A stretch of 64,000 nucleotides of DNA from Halisarca cf. caerulea. Its lineage: Eukaryota > Porifera > Demospongiae > Chondrillida > Halisarcidae. Under the pieces are notes generated by a model that worked only from the letters and a program-made list of their open reading frames with translations, was not told where the DNA came from and did not search any database. The translations under genes and the position numbers were made by a program. The DNA lies in contig CAUJGJ010000397.1 of NCBI GenBank assembly GCA_963170055.1, positions 9,420,301-9,484,300 of the forward strand. The letters are read 5' to 3'. This document shows, one piece after another, positions 26,297 through 36,203 of the stretch; the first letter of the stretch is position 1; each line of letters opens with the position of its first letter.

Positions 26297-26435
26297 GGAT
26301 TTGAAGAAAAGTCTTATAATAGAGAATTTATATAATAGTAATAGAGAAGTATGAATTTATACAGGAATGAGTTATAGGAATTGTTTTGAAAACAATTGCC
26401 AAATATGGCAATTGTTTTCAAAACAATCGTCCAGT
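26201..26435 (-). mobile_element. A3: family A element truncated at one end
   Basis: It starts AGGGGCTGCTGCAGGCAGCCCCT after ATATTT and contains the CGGTGTGTAACGCTCGTCCG block, (TA)n and the central palindrome. It breaks at CGTCCAGT, exactly where the foldback element E begins. Confidence 0.85.
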
Positions 26436-27057
26436 AAGGACTCATACATGAACGAAAATCCTTAGGTTAATGCTTATTAGACTTAACAAGATAAAGTGAA
26501 AATCTTATACTATGAAAATATTGAGTTTTAAACGTGGCATATGGAATTACTGATAATTCGTTCATACGTACGTGCGTAATTCTGTCAATTGTATGTCATT
26601 GCCTGTTAACAAGTGGAAAGCAGATAGTTGCAGTACCTCCACACTCCAGCGCCATCCTCCATTCCCATGCCATTGTTAGTGCAAACACCACTTCAACACC
26701 ATTGTCTGTTCCAACACTATCAGTGTATAATTCCGTATCATGGCAGCCATCATTCTCCCCGCAATAGTCAGCATGCAGTTCATTGCCAGCACCATTGCAT
26801 TCTGCACTTTTACATCCACCCTGCCTCCTTTCACATTATAGTTTGCCATGCAGTGTTAGAAATATAGAGCAAATGGTGGATGAAGAAATATCCTAGTGAG
26901 AGGTAACCATTGCAATTATCAGCAAGAAATTACATATCATTGGATTGACAATATTACATTTGGGAGTGAGTGAGGGAGAGGCAGAGAAAGAGGAGGGGAG
27001 GGGGAGGGAGAGAGTAAGGGAAGGAAAGCTTGCATTCATGCATGTGTGTGTGTATGT

Positions 27058-27101
<44 letters not shown>

Positions 27102-27145
27102 ATGTGTGCATGTGTGTATGGTGCCGCGCATGTGTATGTGTGTGT

Positions 27146-27198
<53 letters not shown>

Positions 27199-27262
27199 TG
27201 TATGGCGTGTGTTTGTATGTGTGTGTGTGAGTGTGTGTGTGTGTGTGTGTGTGGCTTGTGTT

Positions 27263-27293
<31 letters not shown>

Positions 27294-27477
27294 ATAGTAT
27301 TACAAATAAGGAGTAAATGGTGAGATAAAGTAGCTGAGGACAAACGAAGCACCAGTAAATTGAAAAAATTCTACCACGCTCAAAAATCAATATTTTCTTA
27401 GTATAATATTTTCACTATATCTTGTTAGGTCTAATAAGCGTCAACCTAAGGATTTTTGTTCATGTACGAGTCTTTAC
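26436..27477. mobile_element. E: element with inverted arms of about 105 bp
   Basis: The left arm (26436-26540) contains ACATGAACGAAAATCCTTAG. The right arm (27372-27477) is its inverse at roughly 85-90 percent, read by eye. The interior has an AG-rich tract (26966-27030), two long (GT)n arrays (27046-27100 and 27140-27296) and no credible ORF. No target duplication was resolved. It is probably a non-autonomous DNA transposon. Confidence 0.6.
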
Positions 27478-27793
27478 ACCGACAATTTTGTTGCCATTCG
27501 GATGGACAGCCATTTTATCGTTACGTTATGCTATTCCGTTATTCCGTATTCCGCTATTCCATATTTCGTGTTTTAAAGACGCCCTACCACATGCTACAGT
27601 AAGTAAAGGCTATACATTTTGTACACCATGTGCCCATGCATGATCATGGCTTTTAGAAACCCCCTTATTTTTCTTCTGGCTACGCCCCTGGTGTGTGTGT
27701 TTGTACATGTCATTAGTGTGTATGTGTGTGTTTTGTTTGTGTGTGCGTGTATGTGTGTTTGTGTGTGCGTGTGTGTACATGTCATGTGTGTGC

Positions 27794-27834
<41 letters not shown>

Positions 27835-28030
27835 CAATGGTCAGACATCTCCAAGCGGTGAACCCCAGAAAACGCACTTAGCGGCTAAGTTCTGACCACC
27901 TGTCATTCTTTTGTGTGGAGTAGTCCAGATCTAATGACAGGAAACTTGCATTGAGCTTGCAACTCACTGGCAAGGAAATCTTTTTGCACGAGAAATGATA
28001 AAGGCAACAATGCGACGAGTACAACGAAAC
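27478..28030. other. Unassigned sequence with (GT)n
   Basis: Contains interrupted GT repeats (about 27690-27833) and TTCCGCTATTCC-like imperfect repeats near 27530-27570. No gene is supported. Confidence 0.6.
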
Positions 28031-28976
28031 GAACTTGTTCTGTCCACGTGGAATGTACGATTCTTAGTTTAAAATTTAGGAGATGCACGAATTTGCAGAA
28101 CTAGACCAAAAACTACTTATAATTGTAACTCAGTTGACCGTAAGCTGGATTTGTTAATAAGAGAGCTGAAACACTACAAAGTGTCTGTGGCCGCAATCCA
28201 AGAGACCAAGTGGTTTGGGCAAGATGTGTGGAATGCGGAAGGGTATACTTTCCTTCATTTGGGAAGGCCTCTGCCCACAAGTGAAGATGACCATGCCATG
28301 CGTAATGAGGGTGTCAGGATTACTCTTGACGAGAAGGCCACCATCGCATGGAGAGCTGCTGAGGAGACGTGGTGTACTGTTAGTTCCAGAATTGTCACTG
28401 CAAGACTGAAAGCTGTGTCTGAAAGACGGAGAAGACCAGGAGGCTCTAGGGAACCATCTGATGTCTTCATGACCATCTTGTCTGTGTACACACCTACAGC
28501 TAATGCACCACCATCCATTAAGCAGAAGTTTTTCCAAGATCTGCAAGCCACCCTCAGTCTTGTTCCTCCCCGTGACATCCTTGTCCTGCTAGGAGACTTT
28601 AATGCTCGTGTGGTAAAGAGGGATCATAGCAGCTGTTTGTGGGAAGAAACCTTGGGATTGTATGGCCTAGACGAAAGGAATGATGCTGGAGAGGAGTTCC
28701 TGGAACTATACTGTATGTGTGCTACCAACAATCTCACCATCATGAACACATTTGGGAACCTGGATGCACCCTGAAACCAAACATCATCACATGATTGATT
28801 TTGTAGTCATGCGCACCAGCCAGTTTATGCTCTGATGTTCAAGTGATAAGCTAATTGCTGGTCTGACCATCACATGTTGCATGCTAAACTGACTCTCAAG
28901 TTAAATCAACCAAAACCCAGCAAATGTAGGCCCATTCCTTTTGCCATCCACAGGTTTAGTGATCATCAGACACAGG
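28031..28976 (+). pseudogene. RTE-like LINE: endonuclease domain, frameshifted
   Basis: The text STWNVRF near 28045 and KVSVAAIQETKWFGQDVW near 28180 mark an APE endonuclease start. LVLLGDFNARV near 28585 is the central motif, and KHHHMIDFVVMR near 28780 and SDHH near 28866 follow after frameshifts. It stops at HRFSDHQTQ where Harbinger-1 begins. The same protein family, usually annotated as craniofacial development protein 2-like in animals, continues at 37023-40011, so both are probably pieces of one LINE copy. Confidence 0.82.
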
Positions 28977-29101
28977 CCCCCCTTTCACACAGGCATGGTA
29001 AATCCGGATTTCAACCCGTATTTCAATTCGGATTGCGGTGAAACGCCTGCGCTGCATTCACACGTCCAATGAGGCAGATTAAATAATATGATGTAATAAA
29101 A

Positions 29102-30364
29102 ATGGCGATCACAGGGCTATTGCTTACGTGTGTTCTATTTGGACTTGTGTGGCAAACGTTCGGACTTTTAAATCGATCCAGAAGGAGGAGGAGGAGATTA
29201 GCTGCTAGAAGAAGACGAAGACTAGCCTTTTATTTTTCCCAAGAGCAGGAATGGAACGCAGTAGCGACAATTCTTGTTTCAGATATATTCGCGAGCACCT
29301 TGCAGCGCAGATATGTTTGGGCTCGGACAAGAAGCCAGGCATTTGCGAACAGCATAGCAACGTGGGATGATTCCGAATGGAAACGAAATTTTCGTGTAAG
29401 CAGAGAAACGTTCCAATATTTGTGCACTGTCCTTCAACCTCATGTGCGGCACACGAGTGCCATTCGAGAAGTTATATCTGTGGAAAAGAGAGTTGCCATT
29501 ACCCTATGGAGACTGGGTACGAATATAGAATATAGGACAATTTCCCATCTATTTGGTGTTGGTTTGTCCAGTGCTTGTATTATAGTACATGAAGTCTGCA
29601 AGGCAATAGTGGATGTTCTACTTGCAAAGTACATCAAGATACCTTCTGGAAATCAAGCTCTTGAAGTAGTTAAGGGTTTTGAGGACAGATGGGACTTCCC
29701 TCAGTGCTTTGGATCCATAGATGGCTCCCATATTCCTATTTTACCCCCTGCCAATGATGCCAGAGACTATTACAATCGAAAGGGGTTTCATTCAGTTGTG
29801 ATTCAGGCTTTGGTTGACCACCAGCATCGTTTTATGAACGTAAATGTGGGTTGGCCTGGGAGTGTGCACGATGCTCGCATACTGTCCAACTCAGAAGTCT
29901 TTGAAAAGGGAGAATCTGGGACACTTACTCCTAATTTTATTCGGACATTTGGTGGAGTTCCTGTTCCTGTGGTAATCATTGGAGATCCAGCATATCCTTT
30001 ATTGCCATGGCTGATTAAACCATATCCAGGTGTTGGTTTAGGTGCCAAAAAGACAAAATTCAACAATAGACTAAGTAGAGCCCGTGTAGTTGTCGAATGC
30101 GCTTTTGGCAGATTGAAAGGCAGGTGGAGATCACTCCTGAAGAGGAATGATGTCAGAGTTGATCACATAACAAACTTGGTTACTGCCTGCTGTATCTTAC
30201 ACAATTTGTGTGAGATACACCAAGATTCATTTGATGAGCAATGGCTAGATGAAGAAGTACAAGCTTCAGCACATCCCATGTCCACTAGCGCTGCGATCAT
30301 TCCAAGCAGCTCCACTGGTACTGTAATTCGAGATGCATTGTGTGACTACATTGACAATAATTAG
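29102..30364 (+). CDS. PIF/Harbinger transposase (HARBI1-like), 420 aa
   Basis: An uninterrupted frame. The N-terminus is hydrophobic and then Arg-rich (NRSRRRRRRLAARRRRRL), a possible nuclear-localisation signal. The catalytic core shows the three acidic residues in GSIDGSHIPI (about residue 207), IGDPAYPLLPWLIKP (about residue 298) and VVECAFGRLKGRWR (about residue 337). [13 protein letters not shown] and the CCILHNLCE ending are also typical. The length fits the family. It lies 90 bp from the convergent Myb-like gene in the same element. Confidence 0.95.
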   Translation: MAITGLLLTCVLFGLVWQTFGLLNRSRRRRRRLAARRRRRLAFYFSQEQEWNAVATILVSDIFASTLQRRYVWARTRSQAFANSIATWDDSEWKRNFRVSRETFQYLCTVLQPHVRHTSAIREVISVEKRVAITLWRLGTNIEYRTISHLFGVGLSSACIIVHEVCKAIVDVLLAKYIKIPSGNQALEVVKGFEDRWDFPQCFGSIDGSHIPILPPANDARDYYNRKGFHSVVIQALVDHQHRFMNVNVGWPGSVHDARILSNSEVFEKGESGTLTPNFIRTFGGVPVPVVIIGDPAYPLLPWLIKPYPGVGLGAKKTKFNNRLSRARVVVECAFGRLKGRWRSLLKRNDVRVDHITNLVTACCILHNLCEIHQDSFDEQWLDEEVQASAHPMSTSAAIIPSSSTGTVIRDALCDYIDNN

Positions 30365-30453
30365 AACTCAATTTTACACATTAATACATTAATACGTTAG
30401 TTAACTAACTTAACTAAGTGAAAGTTTATGCTATCTGCCGATCAGTGTTGAAG

Positions 30454-31713
30454 TTAACAAGACGAATCACTCTCCTTTTCTGTGTTGGGTGTGGTGGGAG
30501 ATGGAGGGTTTGGGTGCATTGGTAGTTGCATGTGGAAGGGTGACGGTGACTGTGGTGTATGAGGTGGTGGGTTTAGGTGCATTGGTGGTTGCATGGGTGA
30601 TGGTGACTGTGGTGTATGAGGTGGAGGGTTTGGGTGCATAGGTGGCTGCATGTGGAAGGGTGATGGCGGATAAAGTGCTGCTCCCATGAATGGAGACATC
30701 ATAGTCATCATCTGAGTAACAGAACTCAAAAACTGTTGGTTACGAGCTGCCTCCATTTCTTCTCGTCTATCTTCTTTTTCCTCTCGCTTTCTTTCTTGCT
30801 CTTCAAACCGTTTCCTAGCTCGTTCCTGTGCATCAATTAATTCTTTTACAATATTTTCTGATGCTCTCTCTGCCTTTTGTATTTTTGTTGTCCTTTTCCT
30901 TTTCTTTTTGGGAGCAGTCTCAGTTCCCCCAGTACTAGGGGACCTACACCTGCTAGCCAATGGATCAGAATGCCCTGACACTTCTGGGGTAGGGGTGATG
31001 GTTCTGCTGCCTGTGGGGTCAGGGATGGTGGAACTGCTGCTTGTAGGGTCAGGGATGTTGGAGCTGCTGTCTGTAGGGTCAGGAGTTGTAGGGCAGCTGA
31101 CCACAGAGGCAGGAGTTGCAGGGCGGCTGACTACAGAGGCGGGAGTTGCAGAGTGGCTGACCACAGAGGCAGGAGTGGTGGGACGGCTGACCACAGAGGC
31201 AGGAGTGGTGGGACGGCTGACCACAGAGGCAGGAGTAGTGGGACGGCTGACCACAGAGGTAGGAGTTGTGGAATGGCTGGATGGGGATGTAGGTGCAATA
31301 GGAAAGTTATCTATGTCCCCTTCACACTCAAGCATGGTGGATGTGTTCCCTGCAGAGGAATCCAGCACGTGGACTGGAGCAACAGATGCTCTGCCTCCCA
31401 TTACAGCGTCCATCTCCTTGAAAAAGGTAAAATCAGATGTTGGTACATCTTCATCATCAGATTCGCGTCCTTGGCCACTTCTTCTCAGCTTGTCTGTAAC
31501 CTCTTTGTATTTTCTCTTCAGGGCTTTGATCTTCGTACGGCACTGAGGTACTGTCCTAAAGAAACCACGTTTCGCTAGCTCGCTAACCAACTTCGCGTAA
31601 ACTTTGTCGTTTCGGACTGCTATATCCAGCTGACGCTGGATAGATTCCTCGCTCCAGATTTCCAGGAGAGCCCTTGTTTCATTCTCTGTCCACACGCGGC
31701 CTGCTTCTGCCAT
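30454..31713 (-). CDS. Harbinger Myb/SANT-like DNA-binding protein, 419 aa
   Basis: An uninterrupted frame starting MAEAGRVWTENETRALLEIW. This is a Myb/SANT-like trihelix over about residues 8-80 (FRTVPQCRTKIKALKRKYKE is the recognition part), followed by an acidic patch. Residues 150-230 hold tandem TTPASVVSRP decapeptides, encoded by 30-bp repeats at about 31085-31270. A basic segment (PKKKRKRTTK, probable nuclear localisation) and an Arg/Glu coiled coil (QERARKRFEEQERKREEKED) follow. The tail is Pro-rich, with repeats of the type NPPPHTPQSPSP. In known Harbingers this protein brings the transposase to the nucleus and to the ends. Confidence 0.88.
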   Translation of the reverse strand: MAEAGRVWTENETRALLEIWSEESIQRQLDIAVRNDKVYAKLVSELAKRGFFRTVPQCRTKIKALKRKYKEVTDKLRRSGQGRESDDEDVPTSDFTFFKEMDAVMGGRASVAPVHVLDSSAGNTSTMLECEGDIDNFPIAPTSPSSHSTTPTSVVSRPTTPASVVSRPTTPASVVSRPTTPASVVSHSATPASVVSRPATPASVVSCPTTPDPTDSSSNIPDPTSSSSTIPDPTGSRTITPTPEVSGHSDPLASRCRSPSTGGTETAPKKKRKRTTKIQKAERASENIVKELIDAQERARKRFEEQERKREEKEDRREEMEAARNQQFLSSVTQMMTMMSPFMGAALYPPSPFHMQPPMHPNPPPHTPQSPSPMQPPMHLNPPPHTPQSPSPFHMQLPMHPNPPSPTTPNTEKESDSSC

Positions 31714-31782
31714 ATTTCATTTACGTCACAATACGGGTATGACATATTCGCACGTTGAATTCGGATCGAAATCCTACTTCAT

Positions 31783-31862
31783 ACCAGGATTGGCCAATCC
31801 GGATTGGATCCGGATTCAATCCGGATTGGATCCGGATTCAATCCGGATTGGATCCGGATTGG
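31783..31862. repeat. Subterminal GGATCCGGATT repeats of Harbinger-1
   Basis: Near the right end, ATTGGATCCGGATTCAATCC-type units repeat about four times and are internally palindromic. Single related units (AAATCCGGATT) lie next to both terminal repeats. They are candidates for binding by the Myb-like protein, which is inference. Confidence 0.6.
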
Positions 31863-32148
31863 AGCGCCCGTGTGAAAGGTACAATCCGGATTTGAGGGCC
31901 CGTGTGAAAGGGGGGAGGAATTACTCTCTGATTCTCTCACATTCACACTCATTATGAAGTACAGTAGTACTCCATATGTTGGATTGACACGGAAAAACAT
32001 GGCCACCATACATTAGCGCAAATTTTGTTTTCGTCTGAAAACTAACGATGCAGTACAGTTAGTAGCATTTAGAAGTGATATTGGTGCCTTTTGACACACT
32101 AGCTATAAGATGAAGTAGTTAAAACCCTTTGTAGGCCAATTTCTTTAA

Positions 32149-35100
32149 CCCTTTGACCCGCACCCTATACCCACAAAATTTCCGCCCGAATGTCACTAAA
32201 AGGCGCCTATCACTTATATTATGACAGCAATGCTGTTACATTAGGTATCATTTTATAGAGCATAGAACAGGCTACTAACTAATACTAATTTAATTGAAAT
32301 GGAGACTACAATACAATCATACGAAGGGAAGATGCCCAACGCGAAACGTTTTCTCGAACTTTGCGAATATTTTTGAGGAGTTCTGACGGTTGCATATAGC
32401 ACCTTCAGGCATCAAAAGAAAGTTCTCGATCTCCTCTATCATTTGATAGGCAGTTCTAGCAGCGAGGTAGAGAACATTTTGCGAGGTGAGTCAATATTGC
32501 GTATTTGTGGTTTGTATAATGATTGACTATTTTGTTTTAGTATGTATAACATTAGTGACTGCTAAGAAAATGAGTCATAAAACAACCTAAAACCCTAAGT
32601 AAAGTTGAATTACATGTAGTTGTCCGAATTCTACCATGTTTTGAATTATTACTTAGAAGTGGCGATACTTTCCTCTCCTTTTCTTTATATTCTTGCTCCC
32701 CTTGGGACATCCTTTGCTGGTGTGTGTTCCATGTGTCGGTGTGGAATTTGTAGAAACACGCTGTCGATTTCTTGCCCATTTCTTCCTCAGGGCTACGTGT
32801 CCTTCTCTGTGCCAAGCTGAGTGACAATCCCTTTCAGGGACCTGGCACAAAGGTGGCTGGTAGGGGCAGTCTGGACACTGACGCTGGGTCTTCTTGTGGC
32901 AGAGAACACAACACTTTTGCTTCGGGTCAGGACTGAAGGAGCTACCATGCGAAATTGCGTAGCTGCTGGCTGAGGATGTTGATGTTGGTGACTTTCCATA
33001 CTGGGATATAATCCCTTGAACCAGCCGATCTCTGAATTTGGTTTGTGTCATTTTACTCATTCCATTGGTCATTCGCTGCCAGTTGTGGAGGATAGATGAA
33101 TTTGTTGCCATGATCTCCAGGAGATGATAAAACATTGTCTTCCAGTACCGCTTCGTTTTGCGCAGCACCCTGTTGTAGCTGATAAATTGATCTGATTTAT
33201 CAACTCCGCCCATGAACTTATTGTATCTTGCGATGGCAGATGGTATTGGCACATCCTTTATATGATGGCCAGTTGACTCTTTCATGTGGCGTTTGACAGT
33301 GCTTGTACTGTGGCCAGGGTAGCAGGTTGACATTACTGCAACACAACTGCTGTCTTTCCACACAACGAATACAGTGTTGGAGTTGGGCGGGCGGATGCCT
33401 CTTGGGACTGATTTCTTGCTGAGGATGTCCTTCAGCTGGCGAACCTCCTTGGGAACACCATGCCTGTTGGTCCGAAGTGTACCTGTGGCAGTAATCTCAC
33501 TCTCCAAAAGATCATCAAAAAGAGTGCTGCTGGAGTAAAAGTTATCGCAAAATACTTGATAGCCCTGGTACTTGAATGGTGAAGTAAGATCAACAACTAC
33601 GTCATATGCTAGTCCCTTTCCTGAGGCCTCTTCCTGGTTGTCCCTAGCATAGATGTTAAAGTCTATGGTGTAGCCTGTTGGATCGGCAGGCACCCAGTAC
33701 TTATACCCCCATTTTGTAGGCTTATTCCTGATGTACTGCCGAAAATGCGTCCGAGCTTTGCTTTTGACCATCCTTTCATCGACAGAAAGTTGTTGCAGTG
33801 GCTGGTAAATGTCAAAGCACTTCTTTTTGATGTTGTTGTGTAGAGGTAAAATCTTCTTCAGTTTGTTTGGAGCCAATTGTGCCTCTTCCTGAGCAGTGAC
33901 GATATGTAGGAATGCTGAAATTTGTTCGAATCGGTCTCGGGACAGTAACTGTTGAAGTTTCACGAGATACTGTGCACTTTTCTCGTTCCATGCTTCTCAA
34001 TAGTTTCTTACTGAGTTTATACTCAGCAAGAGCAGGCAGCCAAGGTAGCACATCATTTCTTCAGTTGTCAATCGGTGTCTTTGAAAACGTTCATACATGT
34101 TCGGTTTCTTCTCCTTATTATTCTCAGCATAATCACGGGTTGCTTTCACTAACTTTCTAGTACTTCATCGTCAACAAAGAAGCGGAAAAGATCAAGCTCT
34201 GAAGGGTTACTAGGTAAGGTGTCAGGGAAATGTGGTCCAGGAGCCCTCAGTGGTTCGAATTCCTTTTGGGGGGTGAAGCCATCATCTTCGGTGAAGATTG
34301 GCTTTGAGGTCTCAGGAACACTCATTGCTGCACTACCAGTCCCATTAGCCCTGCCACGCCCTCTGTTACCACGACTACCCCTGTCTCTCCCTCTGCTGCC
34401 AGAACCACCCCTGCCTCTCCCTCTGCCGCCACGACTACCCCTGCCTCTCCCTCTGCCGCCACGACTACCCCTGCCTGTCCCTCTGCTGCCACAACTACCT
34501 CTCCCACACCCTTTGCTAGTACCCATGTAGCCAGACTCAATTTCACCATCGAGCTCACTTACATTGCTTTCAGCTGTATTGGTACCTTCTTCAGCAGAAT
34601 CACTAATTTCCTCCTCTACACCACTGCACTGACCCCTTTCGTCATCAACATCACCTACACCACTGCATTCACCCCCTTCATCATCACCATCCTCTTCTCC
34701 ACCACTCACCTCACCCCCTTCATCATCACCATCGCCTTCTTCACCACTGCACTTACCCCCTTCATCATCACCATCGCCTTCTTCACCACTGCATTCACCC
34801 CCTTCATCATCACCATCGCCTTCTTCACCACTGCACTTACCCCCTTCATCATCACCATCACCTTCTCCACCACTGCACTCACCCCCTTCATCATCGCCAT
34901 CACCTTCTCCACCACTCACCTCACCCCCTTCATCATCACCATCGCCTTCTTCACCACTGCACTTACCCCCTTCATCATCACCATTGCCTTCTTCACCACT
35001 CACTTCACCCCCTTCATCATCACCATCGCCTTCTACACCACTGCACTCACCCCCTTCATCATCATCATCACCTTCTCCACCACTCACCTCACCCCCTTCA

Positions 35101-35700
35101 TCATCACCATCACCTCCACCGAGATCTCTGCCAGTTCCAAGAAGAGAGGGATATTGCATTGTAGGGTCATTTTGTTGCAGACTGAACTCTTCCATGGTCT
35201 CCTCATCAGAAGTGCTGGAGTCTTCAACTGGATCGTAGCAGCTGCAACCGTTGCCTACTGATATTTTTCGCCGTTTCTCAACAAACTCATCTTCGGAAGT
35301 GCCATAATCGCTGCAGTTGTCTTCTTCACTATCTAGAAGTCGACTACTAGATTCGCTGTCACTTTCGTCCTGTCCTTGAAAGAAAGTGAGCACCTCCTCC
35401 GTTGAATAGATCTTCGAACGTAGCCCATCTTCGGAAGCCATTTCCAAAAATTACCGGACGTATGTGGAGTTATGCGGAATTTGTAACGTAAATCTGAAAG
35501 AAAAGATCGCTGAAGTCAAAGCCCTTTATTTCGTTTGTTCGTGGACGAAATCAAGCATGCTACCTATCAATAGTTAGCTGTACTATTGTAGTTCATATCT
35601 GCATTTAGTGTATGTTTGTGCAGTGCATATATCAGTAGATAAATATTCGCAAACCAGATCCTTTATAAAGGCATATATGTATAGGGCACGGGTCAAAGGG
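32149..35700 (-). mobile_element. piggyBac-3, 3552 bp, TTAA-flanked
   Basis: TTAA at 32145-32148 and 35701-35704 flanks ends that read CCCTTTGACCCG inward, continuing as (C/T)(A/G)CCCTATAC on both sides. The uninterrupted copy C2 shows the pre-insertion site. The single transposase gene is on the minus strand. Confidence 0.93.
32653..35447 (-). pseudogene. piggyBac-3 transposase with acidic tandem-repeat N-terminus, two lesions
   Basis: The N-terminal ORF (35447-34149) has a Ser/Asp/Glu start, then about twelve 14-residue repeats of the type GEEGDGDDEGGECS (42-bp minisatellite, about 34660-35130). An RGG-like stretch (GSRGGRGRGRG, 34330-34510) and the FPDTLPSNPSELDLFRFFVDDE segment follow. 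One missing base near 34150-34155 shifts the frame and a TGA lies at 33997-33999. Beyond them the catalytic part (33996-32653) is open, with LSVDERMVKSKARTHFRQYI, YQVFCDNFYSSS and KFMGGVDKSDQF (three Asp), and a C-terminal finger (CCVLCHKKTQRQCPDC). Without those two lesions it would be full length. This is a PGBD-type protein distinct from piggyBac-1 and -2. Confidence 0.9.
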
Positions 35701-36203
35701 TTAAAGAACTTTGAAATTTTAGACGAAAATGTATGGCTACGCAACACCAGTACCATTTTAAGATTCTTTTTCTTATTATTATTCTCGTCGTTTTTCGAAC
35801 TGGGCTACAGGTCGCCACAAAGGTTCAAGAGGTCTCATCTTCGCCAGTGAGCTCTGATTGTTAGCGCAAAGTGCCTTTTGTAGGTTTCGAAGCAACACCT
35901 ACACTTCTAAAATTTAATAGGAAAATCTCATACATTCACCGGATCAGCCATTTTCGGATCGGCGAAATGGCTACACGAGACTAGACATATGCATACATAC
36001 ACAAGGTTTGCACTTCGATGATCATTGACTTCAGCGCTCTTTTTGTTCGATCTTTGTATCTAGATGGGTACATTGATATTAGTCAGGCAACTGCATAGAT
36101 TTCTAGTTTCTTTATCTTACAAGATTTGATCGTGTTCCTTCTCAACTGCAGTGGAAACCTATTCAAGCAACCGTTTCGGTATAAAAGGAAAAACCGCACG
36201 AAC

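Larger units (their letters stand above)
28977..31915. mobile_element. Harbinger-1: apparently complete PIF/Harbinger transposon, 2939 bp
   Basis: The ends are CCCCCCTTTCACAC and its perfect inverse, with related subterminal AAATCCGGATT. The trinucleotide AGG flanks both sides (28974-28976 and 31916-31918), fitting the 3-bp duplication of the superfamily. It holds two convergent, unbroken ORFs, the DDE transposase and the Myb/SANT-like accessory protein that Harbingers need. The intact coding makes recent or current autonomy plausible. Confidence 0.9.
31951..36172 (-). mobile_element. C1: interspersed repeat, split by piggyBac-3
   Basis: Removing piggyBac-3 and one TTAA leaves about 666 bp that, on the minus strand, matches C2 (52799-53445) along its length. 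Examples are AATTTGCGCTAATGTATGG, GGTTTTAACTACTT and GGTTTCCACTGCAG. The ATGGAGTACTACTGTACTTCAT end forms a small hairpin. No ORF or clear TIR was found, so the type is unknown. Confidence 0.7.

Noticed and set aside
31081..31546. Plus-strand ORFs over the Harbinger accessory gene (30908-31546, 31153-31578)
   Set aside because: They are antisense shadows of the 30-bp repeat in the minus-strand Myb-like gene.
34660..35130. Regular spaced repeats that might suggest a CRISPR array or satellite
   Set aside because: The 42-bp units code for an acidic tandem repeat in frame with the piggyBac-3 transposase, have no unique spacers, and lie in a eukaryotic transposon.
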